This document shows positions 10,343 through 21,228 of a stretch of DNA of 64,000 bases, one piece after another; positions within the stretch are counted from its first letter, which is position 1, and each line of letters starts with the position of its first letter. Below the pieces are notes generated by a model. That model had not been told where the DNA came from. It did no database searches and was given only the letters and a program-made list of their open reading frames with translations. The DNA is from Enterobacteriaceae bacterium RIT693 (GTDB lineage: Bacteria > Pseudomonadota > Gammaproteobacteria > Enterobacterales > Enterobacteriaceae). The DNA is taken from the NCBI GenBank assembly GCA_009668225.1, contig WJYK01000003.1, forward strand, positions 392,654-456,653, in the 5' to 3' direction. The position numbers and the translations under genes were made by a program.

Positions 10343-10387
10343 TCAGGAAGTACGCCACCAACCGTGCAGGGAATTTATCGCTTTCAT
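10343..10387 (-). CDS. trpL: trp operon leader peptide
   Basis: A 14-codon ORF reading MKAINSLHGWWRTS then TGA, with tandem Trp codons (TGG TGG) at positions 10 and 11. It differs from the E. coli peptide mainly at residues 5-8 but keeps length, the Trp pair and the RTS end. The ribosome site is GACGAGG about 9 bp upstream. Stalling at the Trp codons decides between anti-terminator and the hairpin at 10277-10295. It is too short for standard ORF calling. Confidence 0.94.
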   Translation of the reverse strand: MKAINSLHGWWRTS

Positions 10388-10412
10388 TTCAGATACCTCG
10401 TCATGTGAACTT

Positions 10413-10448
10413 GCGTACTAGTAAACTGGTTCAGGCGTGTGTTGTCAA
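10413..10448 (-). promoter_or_regulatory. trp promoter and TrpR operator
   Basis: On the minus strand the -35 box TTGACA (10448-10443) is separated by exactly 17 bp from TTTACT (10425-10420). The -10 lies inside a partly palindromic block, GAACCAGTTTACTAGTACGC, with the ACTAGT core of TrpR operators. This is the arrangement in E. coli, where repressor and polymerase compete. One operator arm (CCAG) departs from perfect symmetry. Confidence 0.9.
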
Positions 10449-10523
10449 TACTGATTTTTTAAAATAGTGGAATATCGCTATCATGGGGCGCTAAATTTCT
10501 GTTTATCCACCCCTGGAGCCATT

Positions 10524-11405
10524 TTGAGCGAGCCCACCCTGGCCACTATCCACGATTTGCATAGCCACACCACCGCCTCGGATGGCCTGTTGTCTCCTGA
10601 AGCATTAGTCAGTCGCGCGGTTGATATGCGCGTGACGGTTCTGGCGATTACCGACCACGATACCGTGGCGGGTTTGCCTGCCGCACGTGCAGAGATCGAA
10701 CGTCTGCAGTTGCCGCTACAGTTAATCAGTGGCGTCGAAATATCGACCGTATGGGAAAACCATGAGATCCATATTGTCGGCCTTGGCATTGACGAACAAC
10801 ATCCGGCACTGAAACTTTTTCTCGAACAACAAAGCGAACGCCGAAACCATCGTGCGGTGATGATTGCCGAGCGCCTGGACAAGGCTCGTATTCCTGGCGC
10901 CCTGGAAGGCGCAATGCGGCACGCTAACGGGGGGGCAATAACTCGCGGTCATTTTGCCCGTTTCCTGGTTGAGCAGGGTATGGCCAACAATATGGGCGAC
11001 GTGTTTAAGAAGTATCTCGCGAAGGGGAAAACCGGATATGTTCCGCCACAGTGGTGTACAATAGAACAAGCTATTGATGTCATTCATCATTCTGGCGGGC
11101 AGGCGGTGCTGGCGCATCCAGGGCGCTATGGCCTGACCGCAAAATGGCTAAAACGACTGCTGGCGCAGTTTGCAGAACAGGGTGGCGATGCCATGGAAGT
11201 TGCACAGTGCCAGCAGGCTCCCAACGAACGAACCCAGCTTGCGAGCTACGCGAAGCAGTTTAATCTGCTGGCGTCGCAGGGGTCAGATTTCCATCTGCCC
11301 TGCGCCTGGATTGAGCTGGGACGCAAGCTGTGGCTTCCGGCGGGCGTTGAGCCCGTTTGGCAGCATTGGGAGCAAAGCCACATCGCGAAAGAGAGGGCAA
11401 TATGA
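10524..11405 (+). CDS. rnm: RNase AM / PHP-domain phosphoesterase (YciV, TrpH)
   Basis: A 293-residue PHP-family metal-dependent nuclease/phosphoesterase; the E. coli protein is a 5'-3' exonuclease that matures the 5' ends of rRNAs and also acts on 3',5'-bisphosphates. I chose the TTG at 10524: it follows a CTGGAG ribosome site by 5 bases, gives exactly the E. coli length, and avoids a non-conserved upstream extension beginning at 10467. PHP metal motifs are visible: [33 protein letters not shown] and the final GSDFH. The gene diverges from the trp operon and overlaps yciO by four bases (ATGA). Confidence 0.93.
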   Translation: MSEPTLATIHDLHSHTTASDGLLSPEALVSRAVDMRVTVLAITDHDTVAGLPAARAEIERLQLPLQLISGVEISTVWENHEIHIVGLGIDEQHPALKLFLEQQSERRNHRAVMIAERLDKARIPGALEGAMRHANGGAITRGHFARFLVEQGMANNMGDVFKKYLAKGKTGYVPPQWCTIEQAIDVIHHSGGQAVLAHPGRYGLTAKWLKRLLAQFAEQGGDAMEVAQCQQAPNERTQLASYAKQFNLLASQGSDFHLPCAWIELGRKLWLPAGVEPVWQHWEQSHIAKERAI

Positions 11406-12022
11406 GTCAGTTTTTTTATATCCACCCGGATAACCCGCAGCCGCGCTTAATTAACCAGGCGGTAGATATCATTCGTAAAGGTGGAGTGATTGTTTACCCT
11501 ACGGATTCCGGCTACGCGCTCGGCTGTAAGCTGGAAGATAAAGCCGCCATGGAGCGTATCTGCCGCATCCGTCAACTTCCCGATGGCCACAATTTCACCC
11601 TGATGTGTCGCGATTTGTCCGAGCTTTCGACCTATGCGTTTGTCGACAACGTCGCGTTCCGCCTGATTAAAAACAACACGCCGGGCAACTACACTTTTAT
11701 CCTTAAGGGTACAAAAGAGGTGCCGCGCCGTCTGCTGCAGGAAAAACGCAAAACCATCGGCCTGCGCGTGCCGTCCAACCCGATCGCGCTGGCGCTGCTT
11801 GAAACGCTGAATGAGCCTATGCTGTCGACGTCACTGATGCTGCCGGGCAGTGAGTTTACCGAGTCCGATCCGGAAGAGATCAAAGATCGCCTGGAAAAAG
11901 TTGTGGATCTCGTTATCCACGGCGGCTATCTGGGGCAGCAACCCACCACGGTTATCGATCTGACGGAAGACGCGCCGGTGGTAATGCGCGAGGGCGTAGG
12001 GGACGTTAAACCTTTCCTGTAA
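11402..12022 (+). CDS. yciO: Sua5/YciO/YrdC family protein YciO
   Basis: A 206-residue protein of the dsRNA-binding Sua5/YciO/YrdC fold. YrdC/TsaC members make threonylcarbamoyl-AMP for tRNA t6A; the exact role of YciO is less sure. It starts [16 protein letters not shown] at the ATG overlapping the rnm stop, which gives the E. coli length. Conserved parts are [29 protein letters not shown] and STSLMLPG. It is co-oriented and probably co-transcribed with rnm and the following regulator gene. Confidence 0.95.
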   Translation: MSQFFYIHPDNPQPRLINQAVDIIRKGGVIVYPTDSGYALGCKLEDKAAMERICRIRQLPDGHNFTLMCRDLSELSTYAFVDNVAFRLIKNNTPGNYTFILKGTKEVPRRLLQEKRKTIGLRVPSNPIALALLETLNEPMLSTSLMLPGSEFTESDPEEIKDRLEKVVDLVIHGGYLGQQPTTVIDLTEDAPVVMREGVGDVKPFL

Positions 12023-12032
12023 GGACATGGCT

Positions 12033-12854
12033 ATGGCCCGATTTAACATTGATGTTCTGGCTTCTCAATGCGGCGTGACGCCAGCCAATATTCGTAGCTG
12101 GCAGCGTTACGGTTTAATCAAACCGCAGGTGGATGAGAACGGGCACCGTTTCTTCAATTTTACCCACTGTTCACGGGTCGCGACTATTGTCGGCTGGCTT
12201 GAAAAGGGCGCCGCGTTGCCGGATATGCTGGCGTTGCTGAACGGTGAAGAAACCCGTCGTCTCTCCGGCTGGCTGGAGGTTCAGGAAGCTCTGTTGGCGC
12301 AGTGCGAGGCGATGCAGCCCACGAAGCTGCGGGGGCTTATCTGGCGCTATGGTCGTGAAGTGCCTCCGGCCATTTTTATCGATGAAATTATTCGTCCGCT
12401 CAGACTGTGGCTCAACGCCGATGTGCAGCAGGAAATGGCCATGAGCCGCGCCTTGCTGGATACGGCGCTGATAGAATACGCTACGTTCGTCCTGGCAAGC
12501 GGTCGTAAGCGCCCCGGCGGCAGCCTGTTTATTCTGGCACTTTCTTTGAAAGATCCCGTAGAGCTGTGGCTGGAGGGCATTCGTTTTGCCAGCGATGGGT
12601 TCTGCGTTGAAGTGCTGGATCGTGAAATTCCGTTACCGGATCTTAGCGGCATCAGCGCCGACCATATTATGATTTGGGCAGAGAAAGCGTTAGACGCGGA
12701 TCAACAGGCACGGTATCAGAGTTGGCTGAGCTGCGGATTTCCCGTCTTCCTTGCGGGCAGTGAAGCCGTGAAAAGGCAAAGAGATGTGGCAATAAATAGC
12801 GACGATTCATTCGCGTACCGGGCTTCGCTGCTTGATAGCCTGAGTCTGCAATAA
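12033..12854 (+). CDS. MerR-family regulator, MlrA-like
   Basis: A 273-residue protein with an N-terminal MerR winged helix: VLASQCGVTPANIRSWQRYGLIKPQ...GHRFFN at about residues 7-45. The WQR-YGL-KPQ...GHR-F pattern is closer to MlrA/BluR-type regulators than to metal-sensing MerR, and no metal-binding Cys pair or B12 motif (DxHxxG) is seen. The remaining 200 residues are an all-helical-looking C-terminal domain of unknown ligand. The second ATG (12033) is preferred over 12027 because AAGGA at 12021-12025 is then 7 bases away. It takes the place of yciQ in E. coli, 10 bp after yciO. The target is unknown. Confidence 0.75.
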   Translation: MARFNIDVLASQCGVTPANIRSWQRYGLIKPQVDENGHRFFNFTHCSRVATIVGWLEKGAALPDMLALLNGEETRRLSGWLEVQEALLAQCEAMQPTKLRGLIWRYGREVPPAIFIDEIIRPLRLWLNADVQQEMAMSRALLDTALIEYATFVLASGRKRPGGSLFILALSLKDPVELWLEGIRFASDGFCVEVLDREIPLPDLSGISADHIMIWAEKALDADQQARYQSWLSCGFPVFLAGSEAVKRQRDVAINSDDSFAYRASLLDSLSLQ

Positions 12855-13048
12855 CAGTAAAATCCGTGAGACGGGTTTTACCTCCATTTACGTTAAAATT
12901 CGTGTACTATGTGCGGCCACGAAGCTGCCTGCGTTATTTGACAACGGCCGGGCAGCGATCCGAATCCGTATTTATACTTCATCAGGCCCATGCCTTTTGA
13001 TTTCAAAGTATCTGAGACGCCTGTGAAGGCGACACCCGAGGAAGCTCA

Positions 13049-13939
13049 ATGAGCGAAAAGTTACAGAAAGTGCTGGCTCGTGCTGGCCATGGTTCTCGTC
13101 GTGAGATCGAAACCATTATCTCTGCTGGCCGCGTAAGCGTTGATGGCAAAATTGCCACGCTTGGTGACCGTGTTGAAATTACCCAGTCGCTTAAAATTCG
13201 CATCGACGGTCATTTGATCTCGATTCGCGAATCTGCTGAACAAATCTGCCGCGTGCTGGCCTACTACAAACCGGAAGGTGAACTGTGTACCCGCAGCGAT
13301 CCGGAAGGGCGCCCAACCGTGTTTGACCGTCTGCCAAAACTGCGGGGTGCCCGCTGGATTGCCGTTGGGCGTCTTGACGTGAATACCTGTGGTTTACTGT
13401 TGTTCACTACCGACGGGGAGTTGGCTAACCGCCTGATGCACCCGAGCCGTGAAGTGGAACGTGAATATTCTGTTCGCGTATTTGGCCAGGTCGATGAAGA
13501 TAAGGTCAAACAGCTGTCTCGTGGCGTCCAGCTCGAAGATGGCCCTGCGGCGTTCAAAACCATCAAGTTTACCGGTGGCGAAGGCATTAACCAGTGGTAT
13601 AACGTTACCCTGACCGAGGGTCGTAACCGCGAGGTTCGTCGCCTGTGGGAAGCGGTTGGCGTCCAGGTTAGCCGTCTTATCCGCGTGCGCTACGGTGATA
13701 TCAAGTTGCCGAAGGGGTTACCGCGTGGTGGTTACACCGAGCTTGACCTGGCGCAGACGAACTATCTGCGTGCTCTCGTTGAGCTACCGGAAGAAACCAG
13801 CAGTAAAGTGGCGGTTGAAAAAGATCGTCGCCGCATGAAGGCGAACCAAATTCGCCGCGCCGTTAAGCGTCACACTCAGGCCACGGGCGGCAACCGTCGA
13901 GCCAGTAGCCGTAACAGCGGCAACGGTAACGGCAACTAA
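13049..13939 (+). CDS. rluB: 23S rRNA pseudouridine(2605) synthase RluB
   Basis: A 296-residue pseudouridine synthase that modifies U2605 of 23S rRNA. It has an N-terminal S4 RNA-binding domain ([31 protein letters not shown]), the catalytic Asp in [31 protein letters not shown], and the [13 protein letters not shown] block. The C-terminal tail is basic and ends in a Ser/Asn/Gly-rich stretch ([11 protein letters not shown]), slightly longer than in E. coli. A GAGG site precedes the ATG. A 194-bp leader separates it from the MerR-like gene, so it likely has its own promoter. Confidence 0.96.
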   Translation: MSEKLQKVLARAGHGSRREIETIISAGRVSVDGKIATLGDRVEITQSLKIRIDGHLISIRESAEQICRVLAYYKPEGELCTRSDPEGRPTVFDRLPKLRGARWIAVGRLDVNTCGLLLFTTDGELANRLMHPSREVEREYSVRVFGQVDEDKVKQLSRGVQLEDGPAAFKTIKFTGGEGINQWYNVTLTEGRNREVRRLWEAVGVQVSRLIRVRYGDIKLPKGLPRGGYTELDLAQTNYLRALVELPEETSSKVAVEKDRRRMKANQIRRAVKRHTQATGGNRRASSRNSGNGNGN

Positions 13940-13945
13940 CTTTAG

Positions 13946-13968
13946 GCCCCTAAAATGAGGGGCTTTTT
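13946..13968 (+). terminator. rluB terminator
   Basis: Stem GCCCC / GGGGC (13946-13950 with 13959-13963), an 8-base loop and a T5 run, ending at the convergent btuR stop. Confidence 0.75.
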
Positions 13969-13969
13969 G

Positions 13970-14560
13970 TTAATAATCAATGCCAATTTGCGCTTTCACG
14001 CCGGCATCAAAAGCATGCTTAACCGGGCGAAGTTCGCTCACGGTGTCGGCGATATCCAGAATCTCACGGTGGCAACCGCGTCCGGTAACAATAACCGTCT
14101 GATGAGCCGGGCGGTTGGCCAACGCGTTTAGTACCGCCTCTAACGGCAGGTAATCGTAGGCTACCATATAGGTGAGCTCGTCGAGGATCACTATATCCAG
14201 CGCGGCATCCGCCAGCATTCGTTTGCCGTGTTCCCATACTTCAAGGCAGGCGGCCGTATCGGTTTCTCGGTTCTGCGTCTCCCAGGTAAAGCCGGTTGCC
14301 ATCACCTGAAACTCAACGCCGTGGGGCTCCAGCAGATTGCGCTCTCCGTTCGGCCATTGCCCCTTGATAAACTGAACTACGCCAACCTTCTTTCCGTGCC
14401 CGACGGCGCGTGTTGCCGTGCCAAATGCTGCTGTGGTTTTGCCTTTCCCGTTACCGGTAAACACAATCAAAATGCCACGCTCTTCCTGCGCCTGGGCAAT
14501 GCGGGCATCGACTTTTTCTTTCTGACGTTGCTGACGCTGTTGGTAACGATCTTCGCTCAT
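13970..14560 (-). CDS. btuR: Cob(I)yrinic acid a,c-diamide adenosyltransferase BtuR/CobA
   Basis: A 196-residue ATP:corrinoid adenosyltransferase, same length as E. coli, which attaches the 5'-deoxyadenosyl group to cobalamin and cobinamide. The P-loop GNGKGKTTAAFG is at about residues 36-47; VILDELTYMVAYDYL and VIVTGRGCHREILDIAD follow. Its start overlaps the yciK stop by four bases, so it is the second gene of a yciK-btuR pair, convergent with rluB. Confidence 0.96.
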   Translation of the reverse strand: MSEDRYQQRQQRQKEKVDARIAQAQEERGILIVFTGNGKGKTTAAFGTATRAVGHGKKVGVVQFIKGQWPNGERNLLEPHGVEFQVMATGFTWETQNRETDTAACLEVWEHGKRMLADAALDIVILDELTYMVAYDYLPLEAVLNALANRPAHQTVIVTGRGCHREILDIADTVSELRPVKHAFDAGVKAQIGIDY

Positions 14561-15318
14561 TCAGATATCCCCGGTTTACGATTCGGCTGCGCGTCAAAAC
14601 TCATGCCGGTTTTACGTCGGCTGTCGTCGCCCATCAGCCACAGGTAAAGCGGCATCAGGTCTCGTGGGGTTTTCAGTTTAGCCGGGTCTTCAGTTGGGAA
14701 GGCGCTGGCACGCATCGCCGTACGTGTCCCGCCAGGGTTAATGCAGTTCACGCGCAGATTGTGCTGCTTATACTCCTCCGCCAGCACCTGCATCATGCCT
14801 TCAGTGGCAAATTTTGAGGCGGCGTAAGCGCCCCATCCCGCGCGCCCCTGGCGGCCGACGCTGGAGGTGGTGAAAACCAGCGAGCCGGATTCAGATTTCA
14901 GTAATAGAGGATGCAAAGCCTGGGTCAGGAAAAAGGTGGCGTTGACGTTCACCTGCATCACGGCCTGCCAGGTGTGTGGGTCCTGCTTATCCATTGGGAC
15001 GATATCACCGAGGATACCTGCATTATGCAGCACGCCGTCGAGACGGGGGACAAGCGCGGCAAGTTTGCTTGCCAGAGTGTGACAGGCTTCCGACGTAGCC
15101 GTCGCCAGGTCAAGCGTAAACCAGTGGGCGGGCAGCAGTCCGTGTGACTGAATTTCGTTGGCGACCGAGCGCAGCTTTTGCTCGTTGCGGCCCAGCAAAA
15201 TCACCGAGGCTCCAAAGCGGGCGTAGGTGAGTGCGGCTTCACGGCCGATACCGTCGCTGGCACCGGTCACTAAAATAATGCGGTTTTGCAGTAAGTTATC
15301 TTGCGGCTGGTAGTGCAT
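14557..15318 (-). CDS. yciK: Short-chain dehydrogenase YciK
   Basis: A 253-residue classical SDR oxidoreductase. The start is the ATG at 15318 (MHYQPQDNLLQNRIILVTG), which has an AGGAG site and matches E. coli length; an upstream in-frame ATG at 15351 lacks support. The Rossmann glycine motif GASDGIG is present, together with NAG and the active-site S-Y-x3-K (SSVGRQGRAGWGAYAASK). The physiological substrate is unknown. First gene of the pair with btuR. Confidence 0.94.
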   Translation of the reverse strand: MHYQPQDNLLQNRIILVTGASDGIGREAALTYARFGASVILLGRNEQKLRSVANEIQSHGLLPAHWFTLDLATATSEACHTLASKLAALVPRLDGVLHNAGILGDIVPMDKQDPHTWQAVMQVNVNATFFLTQALHPLLLKSESGSLVFTTSSVGRQGRAGWGAYAASKFATEGMMQVLAEEYKQHNLRVNCINPGGTRTAMRASAFPTEDPAKLKTPRDLMPLYLWLMGDDSRRKTGMSFDAQPNRKPGISE

Positions 15319-15575
15319 GGTTTTGCTCCTCGCGTGATGCAATATGCTCACGTCTTATTTCTCATTGGTTTACCCGGCTTTATGCCTGAAAGGTGGGCGC
15401 ATTTCAATCAGCCAGCAAGAGACAATGTTGAGGATTAACATTTTGCAAAAATTTCCCCGCGGCAAATCTCTTAAAGAAGCACGCTTGCTGCCTTTATAGT
15501 TACTTACAGACGAACGTGTGCCTGCTCGGGTACACTGAACGACATTAACAAGGCTCAGTGATAAAGGCGGTAAAT

Positions 15576-16625
15576 GTGGATCTGATTGCTAACTATGGAC
15601 TTTTTTTGGCTAAAGCGGTGACCTTTGTGGTTGCGATTGCCGCGATTGCCATCATTTTAGTTAACATTGCGCAACGTAAGAAACAGGCGCGCGGTGAATT
15701 ACGGCTGACGAATCTAAGCGAACAGTATCAGGATATGCAGCAGGAGATGCAGGTTGCGATGCTCGACCCGCACCAGCAGAAACTGTGGCATAAAGAGGAA
15801 AAGAAAAAACTTAAGCTGGAAGCGAAACAGGCTAAAGCACGCGCAAAACGTGGCGAAAAGGCCAGTTCGGGCAAGCCAACGCTTTATGTTCTCGATTTTA
15901 AAGGCAGCATGGACGCTCACGAAGTGATTTCGCTGCGCGAAGAGGTGACAGCCGTGCTGTCCGTGGTGAAGCCGAAGGATGAAGTCTTACTGCGCCTGGA
16001 AAGCCCTGGTGGCGTCGTACATGGTTACGGACTTGCAGCGTCACAGCTGCAGCGCCTGCGTGAAAAGCAGGTGCCGTTAACCGTCGCGGTGGATAAAGTC
16101 GCGGCCAGCGGGGGTTACATGATGGCCTGCGTAGCGCAGCGTATTGTGGCCGCACCATTCTCTATTATCGGCTCAATTGGCGTGGTGGCTCAGATCCCTA
16201 ACTTCCATCGCTTGCTCAAGCGCAATGACATTGATGTTGAGCTGCATACCGCAGGGCAGTACAAGCGTACTCTGACGCTGCTGGGCGAAAACACCGAGCA
16301 GGGGCGTGAGAAATTCAGGGAAGATTTGAACGAAACGCACCACCTGTTCAAGCAATTTGTCAGCAGTATGCGTCCAACGCTGGACATCGAAGCGGTTGCT
16401 ACGGGAGAGCACTGGTACGGCTCTCAGGCGAAGGAAAAAGGACTGGTGGATGACGTTGCAACCAGCGATGACCTATTGCTTGGCATGATGAAAGATTTTG
16501 ACGCTATTAATGTGCGCTATCTGCAGCGTAAAAAAGTGATGGACCGTTTCACCGGTAGCGCAGCGAACAGCTTCGATCGCCTGTTGTTGCGCTGGTGGCA
16601 GCGTGGCGAAAAGCCGCTGCTATAA
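15576..16625 (+). CDS. sohB: Inner membrane serine protease SohB
   Basis: A 349-residue member of the S49 (signal peptide peptidase A) family anchored in the inner membrane by an N-terminal segment (VTFVVAIAAIAIILVNIA). In E. coli extra SohB suppresses a degP mutant. I chose the GTG at 15576, following AAAGGCGG and giving the E. coli length. A basic, coiled region (about 45-105) precedes the protease domain. The catalytic Ser is in KVAASGGYMMACVA and the lysine region in AGQYKRTLTLLGE, as in SppA. It ends with the conserved LLLRWWQRGEKPLL. Confidence 0.95.
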   Translation: MDLIANYGLFLAKAVTFVVAIAAIAIILVNIAQRKKQARGELRLTNLSEQYQDMQQEMQVAMLDPHQQKLWHKEEKKKLKLEAKQAKARAKRGEKASSGKPTLYVLDFKGSMDAHEVISLREEVTAVLSVVKPKDEVLLRLESPGGVVHGYGLAASQLQRLREKQVPLTVAVDKVAASGGYMMACVAQRIVAAPFSIIGSIGVVAQIPNFHRLLKRNDIDVELHTAGQYKRTLTLLGENTEQGREKFREDLNETHHLFKQFVSSMRPTLDIEAVATGEHWYGSQAKEKGLVDDVATSDDLLLGMMKDFDAINVRYLQRKKVMDRFTGSAANSFDRLLLRWWQRGEKPLL

Positions 16626-16738
16626 GTTGATGATAACTCGCCGAAAAACGTGGTTTTCGGCGGGTTAGGGTAAACCACCGAACATCATTCATTGCTTCTG
16701 GTCGTCGGAAGGTAAATGAACGTTGTCAGCAGTTTCAT

Positions 16739-16767
16739 GCGAGGCCCTTGAGCCTCGCTTTTCGTTT
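16739..16767 (+). terminator. Terminator between sohB and yciN
   Basis: Stem GCGAGGC / GCCTCGC (16739-16745 with 16752-16758) followed by TTTTCGTTT. A second hairpin, CGCCGAAAA / TTTTCGGCG at 16639-16662, lies nearer the sohB stop but has no U-tract. Confidence 0.8.
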
Positions 16768-17017
16768 AGTCTTGCAGGTGGTACTTATCTGAAAGCACGT
16801 GGGCCAGGTGTTTAAACATATTAAACACCGCGGTGCTCTTCGGCGTTGGCAGACCTTGCTCGTCCAGGAAATACTCCCCTCTAAATATCAGTACGCCATT
16901 TTTCTGTTCCACGCCGGTGGCTTCCATCCCGTGCAGGAAATCCTCATGTTCACGAATAATTTTGTTCGCCTCCACGAGGAGGGATTCGCGGTCAATAGGC
17001 TGAGTCGTCTCTTGCAT
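16766..17017 (-). CDS. yciN: DUF2498 protein YciN
   Basis: An 83-residue acidic cytoplasmic protein, same length as E. coli YciN, starting [31 protein letters not shown]. Its function is not established. The ATG follows AAGGAGA at about 7 bases. It is transcribed away from topA and converges with sohB at a hairpin terminator. Confidence 0.93.
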   Translation of the reverse strand: MQETTQPIDRESLLVEANKIIREHEDFLHGMEATGVEQKNGVLIFRGEYFLDEQGLPTPKSTAVFNMFKHLAHVLSDKYHLQD

Positions 17018-17417
17018 GATGTTCTCCTTAAAAAACTGGCGCTAGTTTACGTCCGCTTAATGGAAAAGGGCAAATTTTCCCTGTAAACCCTGTGGCCTTA
17101 AAAAGGTTAACCGTGCTGGCGGGATCCGGTATTGCATGCTAATAAAGTTGCGTAACATATTTTATCAGGTAGAGTGTGACGCTTTCGCAAATCTGGCAAC
17201 AGAATTGCTTGACATTCGACCAAACTTCCGTCGTGCTATGCCACTTGCTCGAAAATTCTGGCTTTCAATAACCGGCGTGTGAGCCGCTGGTGATGCAGGT
17301 TATTGAAAAAAAGAGTTGATCTCCTTCTACACTGCCGCAATATAAAAAAGCGCGTCGCCGGTGGAAGGTGAAAATTTGCGACGTATTCCTGGAAGAATTA
17401 AATAGGTAAAGGTGAAA
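17018..17417. promoter_or_regulatory. yciN-topA divergent promoter region
   Basis: A 400-bp gene-free region between divergent yciN and topA. In E. coli topA is read from several promoters responding to supercoiling and heat shock. Candidate elements here are TTGACA at 17209-17214 and, closer to the gene, TTGATC at 17316-17321 with TATAAA at 17341-17346 (19-bp spacer). The assignment is by eye only, and no small ORF with a good ribosome site was noticed. Confidence 0.4.
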
Positions 17418-20015
17418 ATGGGTAAAGCTCTCGTCATCGTTGAGTCCCCGGCAAAAGCCAAAACGATCAACAAATATCTCGGTAATGACTACGTGGTTAA
17501 ATCCAGCGTCGGTCACATCCGCGATTTGCCGACCAGTGGATCAACCACCAAGAAGAGCGCTGACTCTGCTGCCGCCAAAGGGACCAAAAAGGTCAAAAAG
17601 GATGAACGCGGAGCGCTCGTCAATCGCATGGGTGTTGATCCATGGCATAACTGGGATGCTCACTACGAAGTGCTGCCGGGCAAAGAGAAAGTGGTCTCCG
17701 AGCTGAAATCTCTGGCAGAAAAAGCAGACCACATCTATCTCGCAACCGACCTTGACCGCGAAGGGGAAGCCATTGCATGGCACCTGCGGGAAGTGATCGG
17801 TGGCGACGACACGCGCTACAGCCGCGTGGTATTTAACGAAATTACCAAGAATGCGATTCGTCAGGCGTTTGAAAAGCCGGGCGAGCTGAATATTGACCGT
17901 GTTAACGCCCAGCAGGCGCGCCGCTTTATGGACCGCGTGGTGGGTTATATGGTTTCGCCGCTGCTATGGAAAAAAATTGCGCGAGGCCTGTCCGCCGGGC
18001 GCGTTCAGTCGGTAGCGGTTCGCCTGGTGGTCGAGCGTGAGCGTGAAATTAAAGCGTTTGTGCCGGAAGAGTACTGGGAAATTGACGCTAACCTGTCCAC
18101 GCCGAAAGGCGATGCGCTGCCTGTTCAGGTTAGCCATCATAAAGACAAACCTTTCCGCCCGGTTAACCGCGAGCAAACTATGGCGGCGGTTAGCCTGCTT
18201 GAGAAAGCGCGCTACACCGTATTGGATCGTGAAGATAAGCCGACCAGCAGCAAGCCTGGTGCGCCGTTTATCACCTCCACGCTTCAGCAGGCCGCCAGTA
18301 CGCGTCTTGGCTTCGGCGTGAAGAAAACCATGATGATGGCACAGCGTCTTTACGAGGCGGGCCACATTACCTATATGCGTACTGACTCAACCAACCTGAG
18401 CCAGGACGCGGTGAGCATGGTGCGCGGTTATATCGAAGAGAGCTTCGGTAAAAAATATCTGCCAGCGGATGCCAATCAGTACGCCAGCAAAGACAACTCT
18501 CAGGAAGCGCACGAAGCAATTCGTCCTTCTGATGTGACCGTTCACGCTGAAGCGTTGAAGGACATGGAAGCTGATGCACAAAAGCTCTATCAGCTGATTT
18601 GGCGCCAGTTTGTTGCCTGCCAGATGATGCCTGCGAAGTACGATTCTACCACGCTGACGGTTGAAGCCGGTGAGTACCGCCTTAAGGCACGCGGCCGTAC
18701 TCTCCGCTTTGATGGCTGGACAAAAGTGATGCCTGCGCTGCGTAAAGGTGATGAAGACCGGACCTTGCCGGCGGTGAATCCTGGCGAAACGCTGTCTCTG
18801 GTTGAACTGCTGCCGGCTCAGCACTTTACCAAGCCGCCTGCACGTTTCAGTGAAGCCTCCCTGGTTAAAGAGCTGGAAAAACGCGGGATTGGGCGTCCAT
18901 CAACTTACGCGTCGATCATCTCTACCATCCAGGATCGTGGCTACGTGCGCGTTGAAAACCGCCGTTTCTACGCCGAGAAAATGGGTGAGATCGTTACCGA
19001 CCGTCTGGAAGAAAATTTCCGTGAGCTGATGAATTACGACTTCACCGCGCAAATGGAAGACAGCCTCGACCAGGTTGCGAACAATCAGGCCGAGTGGAAA
19101 GGCGTACTGGATAATTTCTTCAGTGATTTCAGCGGTCAGCTTGAGAAAGCTGAGCAGGATCCGGAAGAGGGCGGTATGCGCCCGAATCAGATGGTGCTGA
19201 CCAGCATCGATTGCCCGACCTGTGGTCGTAAGATGGGAATCCGCACCGCGAGTACCGGCGTTTTCCTTGGCTGTTCAGGCTATGCCTTACCGCCGAAAGA
19301 GCGCTGCAAAACCACCATCAATCTGGTGCCAGAGAATGAAGTTCTTAACGTGCTGGAAGGAGATGACGCGGAAACCAACGCCCTGCGCGCCAAACGTCGC
19401 TGCCAGAAATGCGGCACGGCGATGGACAGCTATCTTATCGATCCGAAGCGTAAGCTGCACGTTTGTGGTAATAACCCGACCTGCGACGGCTACGAAATCG
19501 AAGAAGGCGAGTTCCGTATCAAAGGTTATGACGGCCCGATCGTGGAATGCGAGAAGTGCGGTTCAGAAATGCACCTGAGAATGGGGCGTTTCGGGAAGTA
19601 CATGGCCTGTACCAACGACGAGTGTAAGAATACCCGTAAGATCCTGCGTAACGGGGAAGTTGCACCGCCGAAGGAAGATCCGGTGCCGTTACCAGAACTG
19701 CCGTGTGAGAAGTCGGATGCCTATTTTGTGCTGCGCGATGGTGCGGCTGGCGTATTCCTGGCGGCGAACACCTTCCCGAAATCTCGTGAAACGCGTGCGC
19801 CGCTGGTCGAAGAGCTTTACCGCTTCCGGGACCGTTTGCCGGAAAAACTGCGCTATCTGGCCGATGCCCCTCAGGAAGATCCTGAAGGTAATAAAGCCTT
19901 TGTGCGTTTCAGCCGTAAAACGAAGCAGCAGTACGTTGCCTCCGAAAAAGAGGGTAAAGCGACCGGCTGGTCCGCCTTCTTCGTCGACGGCAAGTGGGTT
20001 GTCGGCAAGAAATAA
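17418..20015 (+). CDS. topA: DNA topoisomerase I
   Basis: An 865-residue type IA topoisomerase that relaxes negative supercoils. I chose the ATG at 17418 ([22 protein letters not shown]), two codons inside the longest reading, as it gives the E. coli length. It has the Toprim domain with the acidic triad region ([15 protein letters not shown]), the catalytic Tyr in [14 protein letters not shown], and [16 protein letters not shown]. At the C-terminus there are three four-cysteine zinc ribbons ([27 protein letters not shown] and their partners) and ribbon-like repeats ending in [10 protein letters not shown]. An efficient hairpin terminator follows. Confidence 0.98.
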   Translation: MGKALVIVESPAKAKTINKYLGNDYVVKSSVGHIRDLPTSGSTTKKSADSAAAKGTKKVKKDERGALVNRMGVDPWHNWDAHYEVLPGKEKVVSELKSLAEKADHIYLATDLDREGEAIAWHLREVIGGDDTRYSRVVFNEITKNAIRQAFEKPGELNIDRVNAQQARRFMDRVVGYMVSPLLWKKIARGLSAGRVQSVAVRLVVEREREIKAFVPEEYWEIDANLSTPKGDALPVQVSHHKDKPFRPVNREQTMAAVSLLEKARYTVLDREDKPTSSKPGAPFITSTLQQAASTRLGFGVKKTMMMAQRLYEAGHITYMRTDSTNLSQDAVSMVRGYIEESFGKKYLPADANQYASKDNSQEAHEAIRPSDVTVHAEALKDMEADAQKLYQLIWRQFVACQMMPAKYDSTTLTVEAGEYRLKARGRTLRFDGWTKVMPALRKGDEDRTLPAVNPGETLSLVELLPAQHFTKPPARFSEASLVKELEKRGIGRPSTYASIISTIQDRGYVRVENRRFYAEKMGEIVTDRLEENFRELMNYDFTAQMEDSLDQVANNQAEWKGVLDNFFSDFSGQLEKAEQDPEEGGMRPNQMVLTSIDCPTCGRKMGIRTASTGVFLGCSGYALPPKERCKTTINLVPENEVLNVLEGDDAETNALRAKRRCQKCGTAMDSYLIDPKRKLHVCGNNPTCDGYEIEEGEFRIKGYDGPIVECEKCGSEMHLRMGRFGKYMACTNDECKNTRKILRNGEVAPPKEDPVPLPELPCEKSDAYFVLRDGAAGVFLAANTFPKSRETRAPLVEELYRFRDRLPEKLRYLADAPQEDPEGNKAFVRFSRKTKQQYVASEKEGKATGWSAFFVDGKWVVGKK

Positions 20016-20033
20016 GCCTGCCTGAAGATGAGA

Positions 20034-20060
20034 AAACCGGAGCCTGGCTCCGGTTTTTTT
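20034..20060 (+). terminator. topA terminator
   Basis: Stem ACCGGAGC / GCTCCGGT (20036-20043 with 20047-20054), 3-base loop, then a run of T to 20060. A textbook intrinsic terminator. Confidence 0.92.
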
Positions 20061-20213
20061 ATACTGCTTTATATAACTCGTTTATTATCTTTTCATCGCA
20101 TCTATACAAAGTAGCTATAACTGATATAGTGAGTAAAGCAATGTCAATTTTCGTTTTTTCTACGTCTTAACCCCCGCCATTTTCGTGCCGGGGCCTTTGA
20201 CCCTGGACGGTAA

Positions 20214-21191
<978 letters not shown>

Positions 21192-21197
21192 TTCCCC

Positions 21198-21228
21198 AGG
21201 GTATCTTCGGTAAATCCGAAGATACCCT
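21198..21228 (+). terminator. Strong hairpin downstream of cysB
   Basis: Perfect 13-bp stem AGGGTATCTTCGG / CCGAAGATACCCT with a 5-base loop, 6 bp after the cysB stop. There is no T-run on either side, so it may act as a 3'-end stabiliser rather than a simple intrinsic terminator. Confidence 0.6.

Noticed and set aside
12938..12978. Promoter for rluB from TTGACA at 12938 and TATACT at 12973
   Set aside because: The spacer is 29 bp, far outside the usable range, so the two boxes cannot form one promoter.
16639..16662. Intrinsic terminator right after sohB
   Set aside because: A 9-bp hairpin is present but no U-tract follows; the hairpin at 16739-16758 with a T-run is the better terminator.
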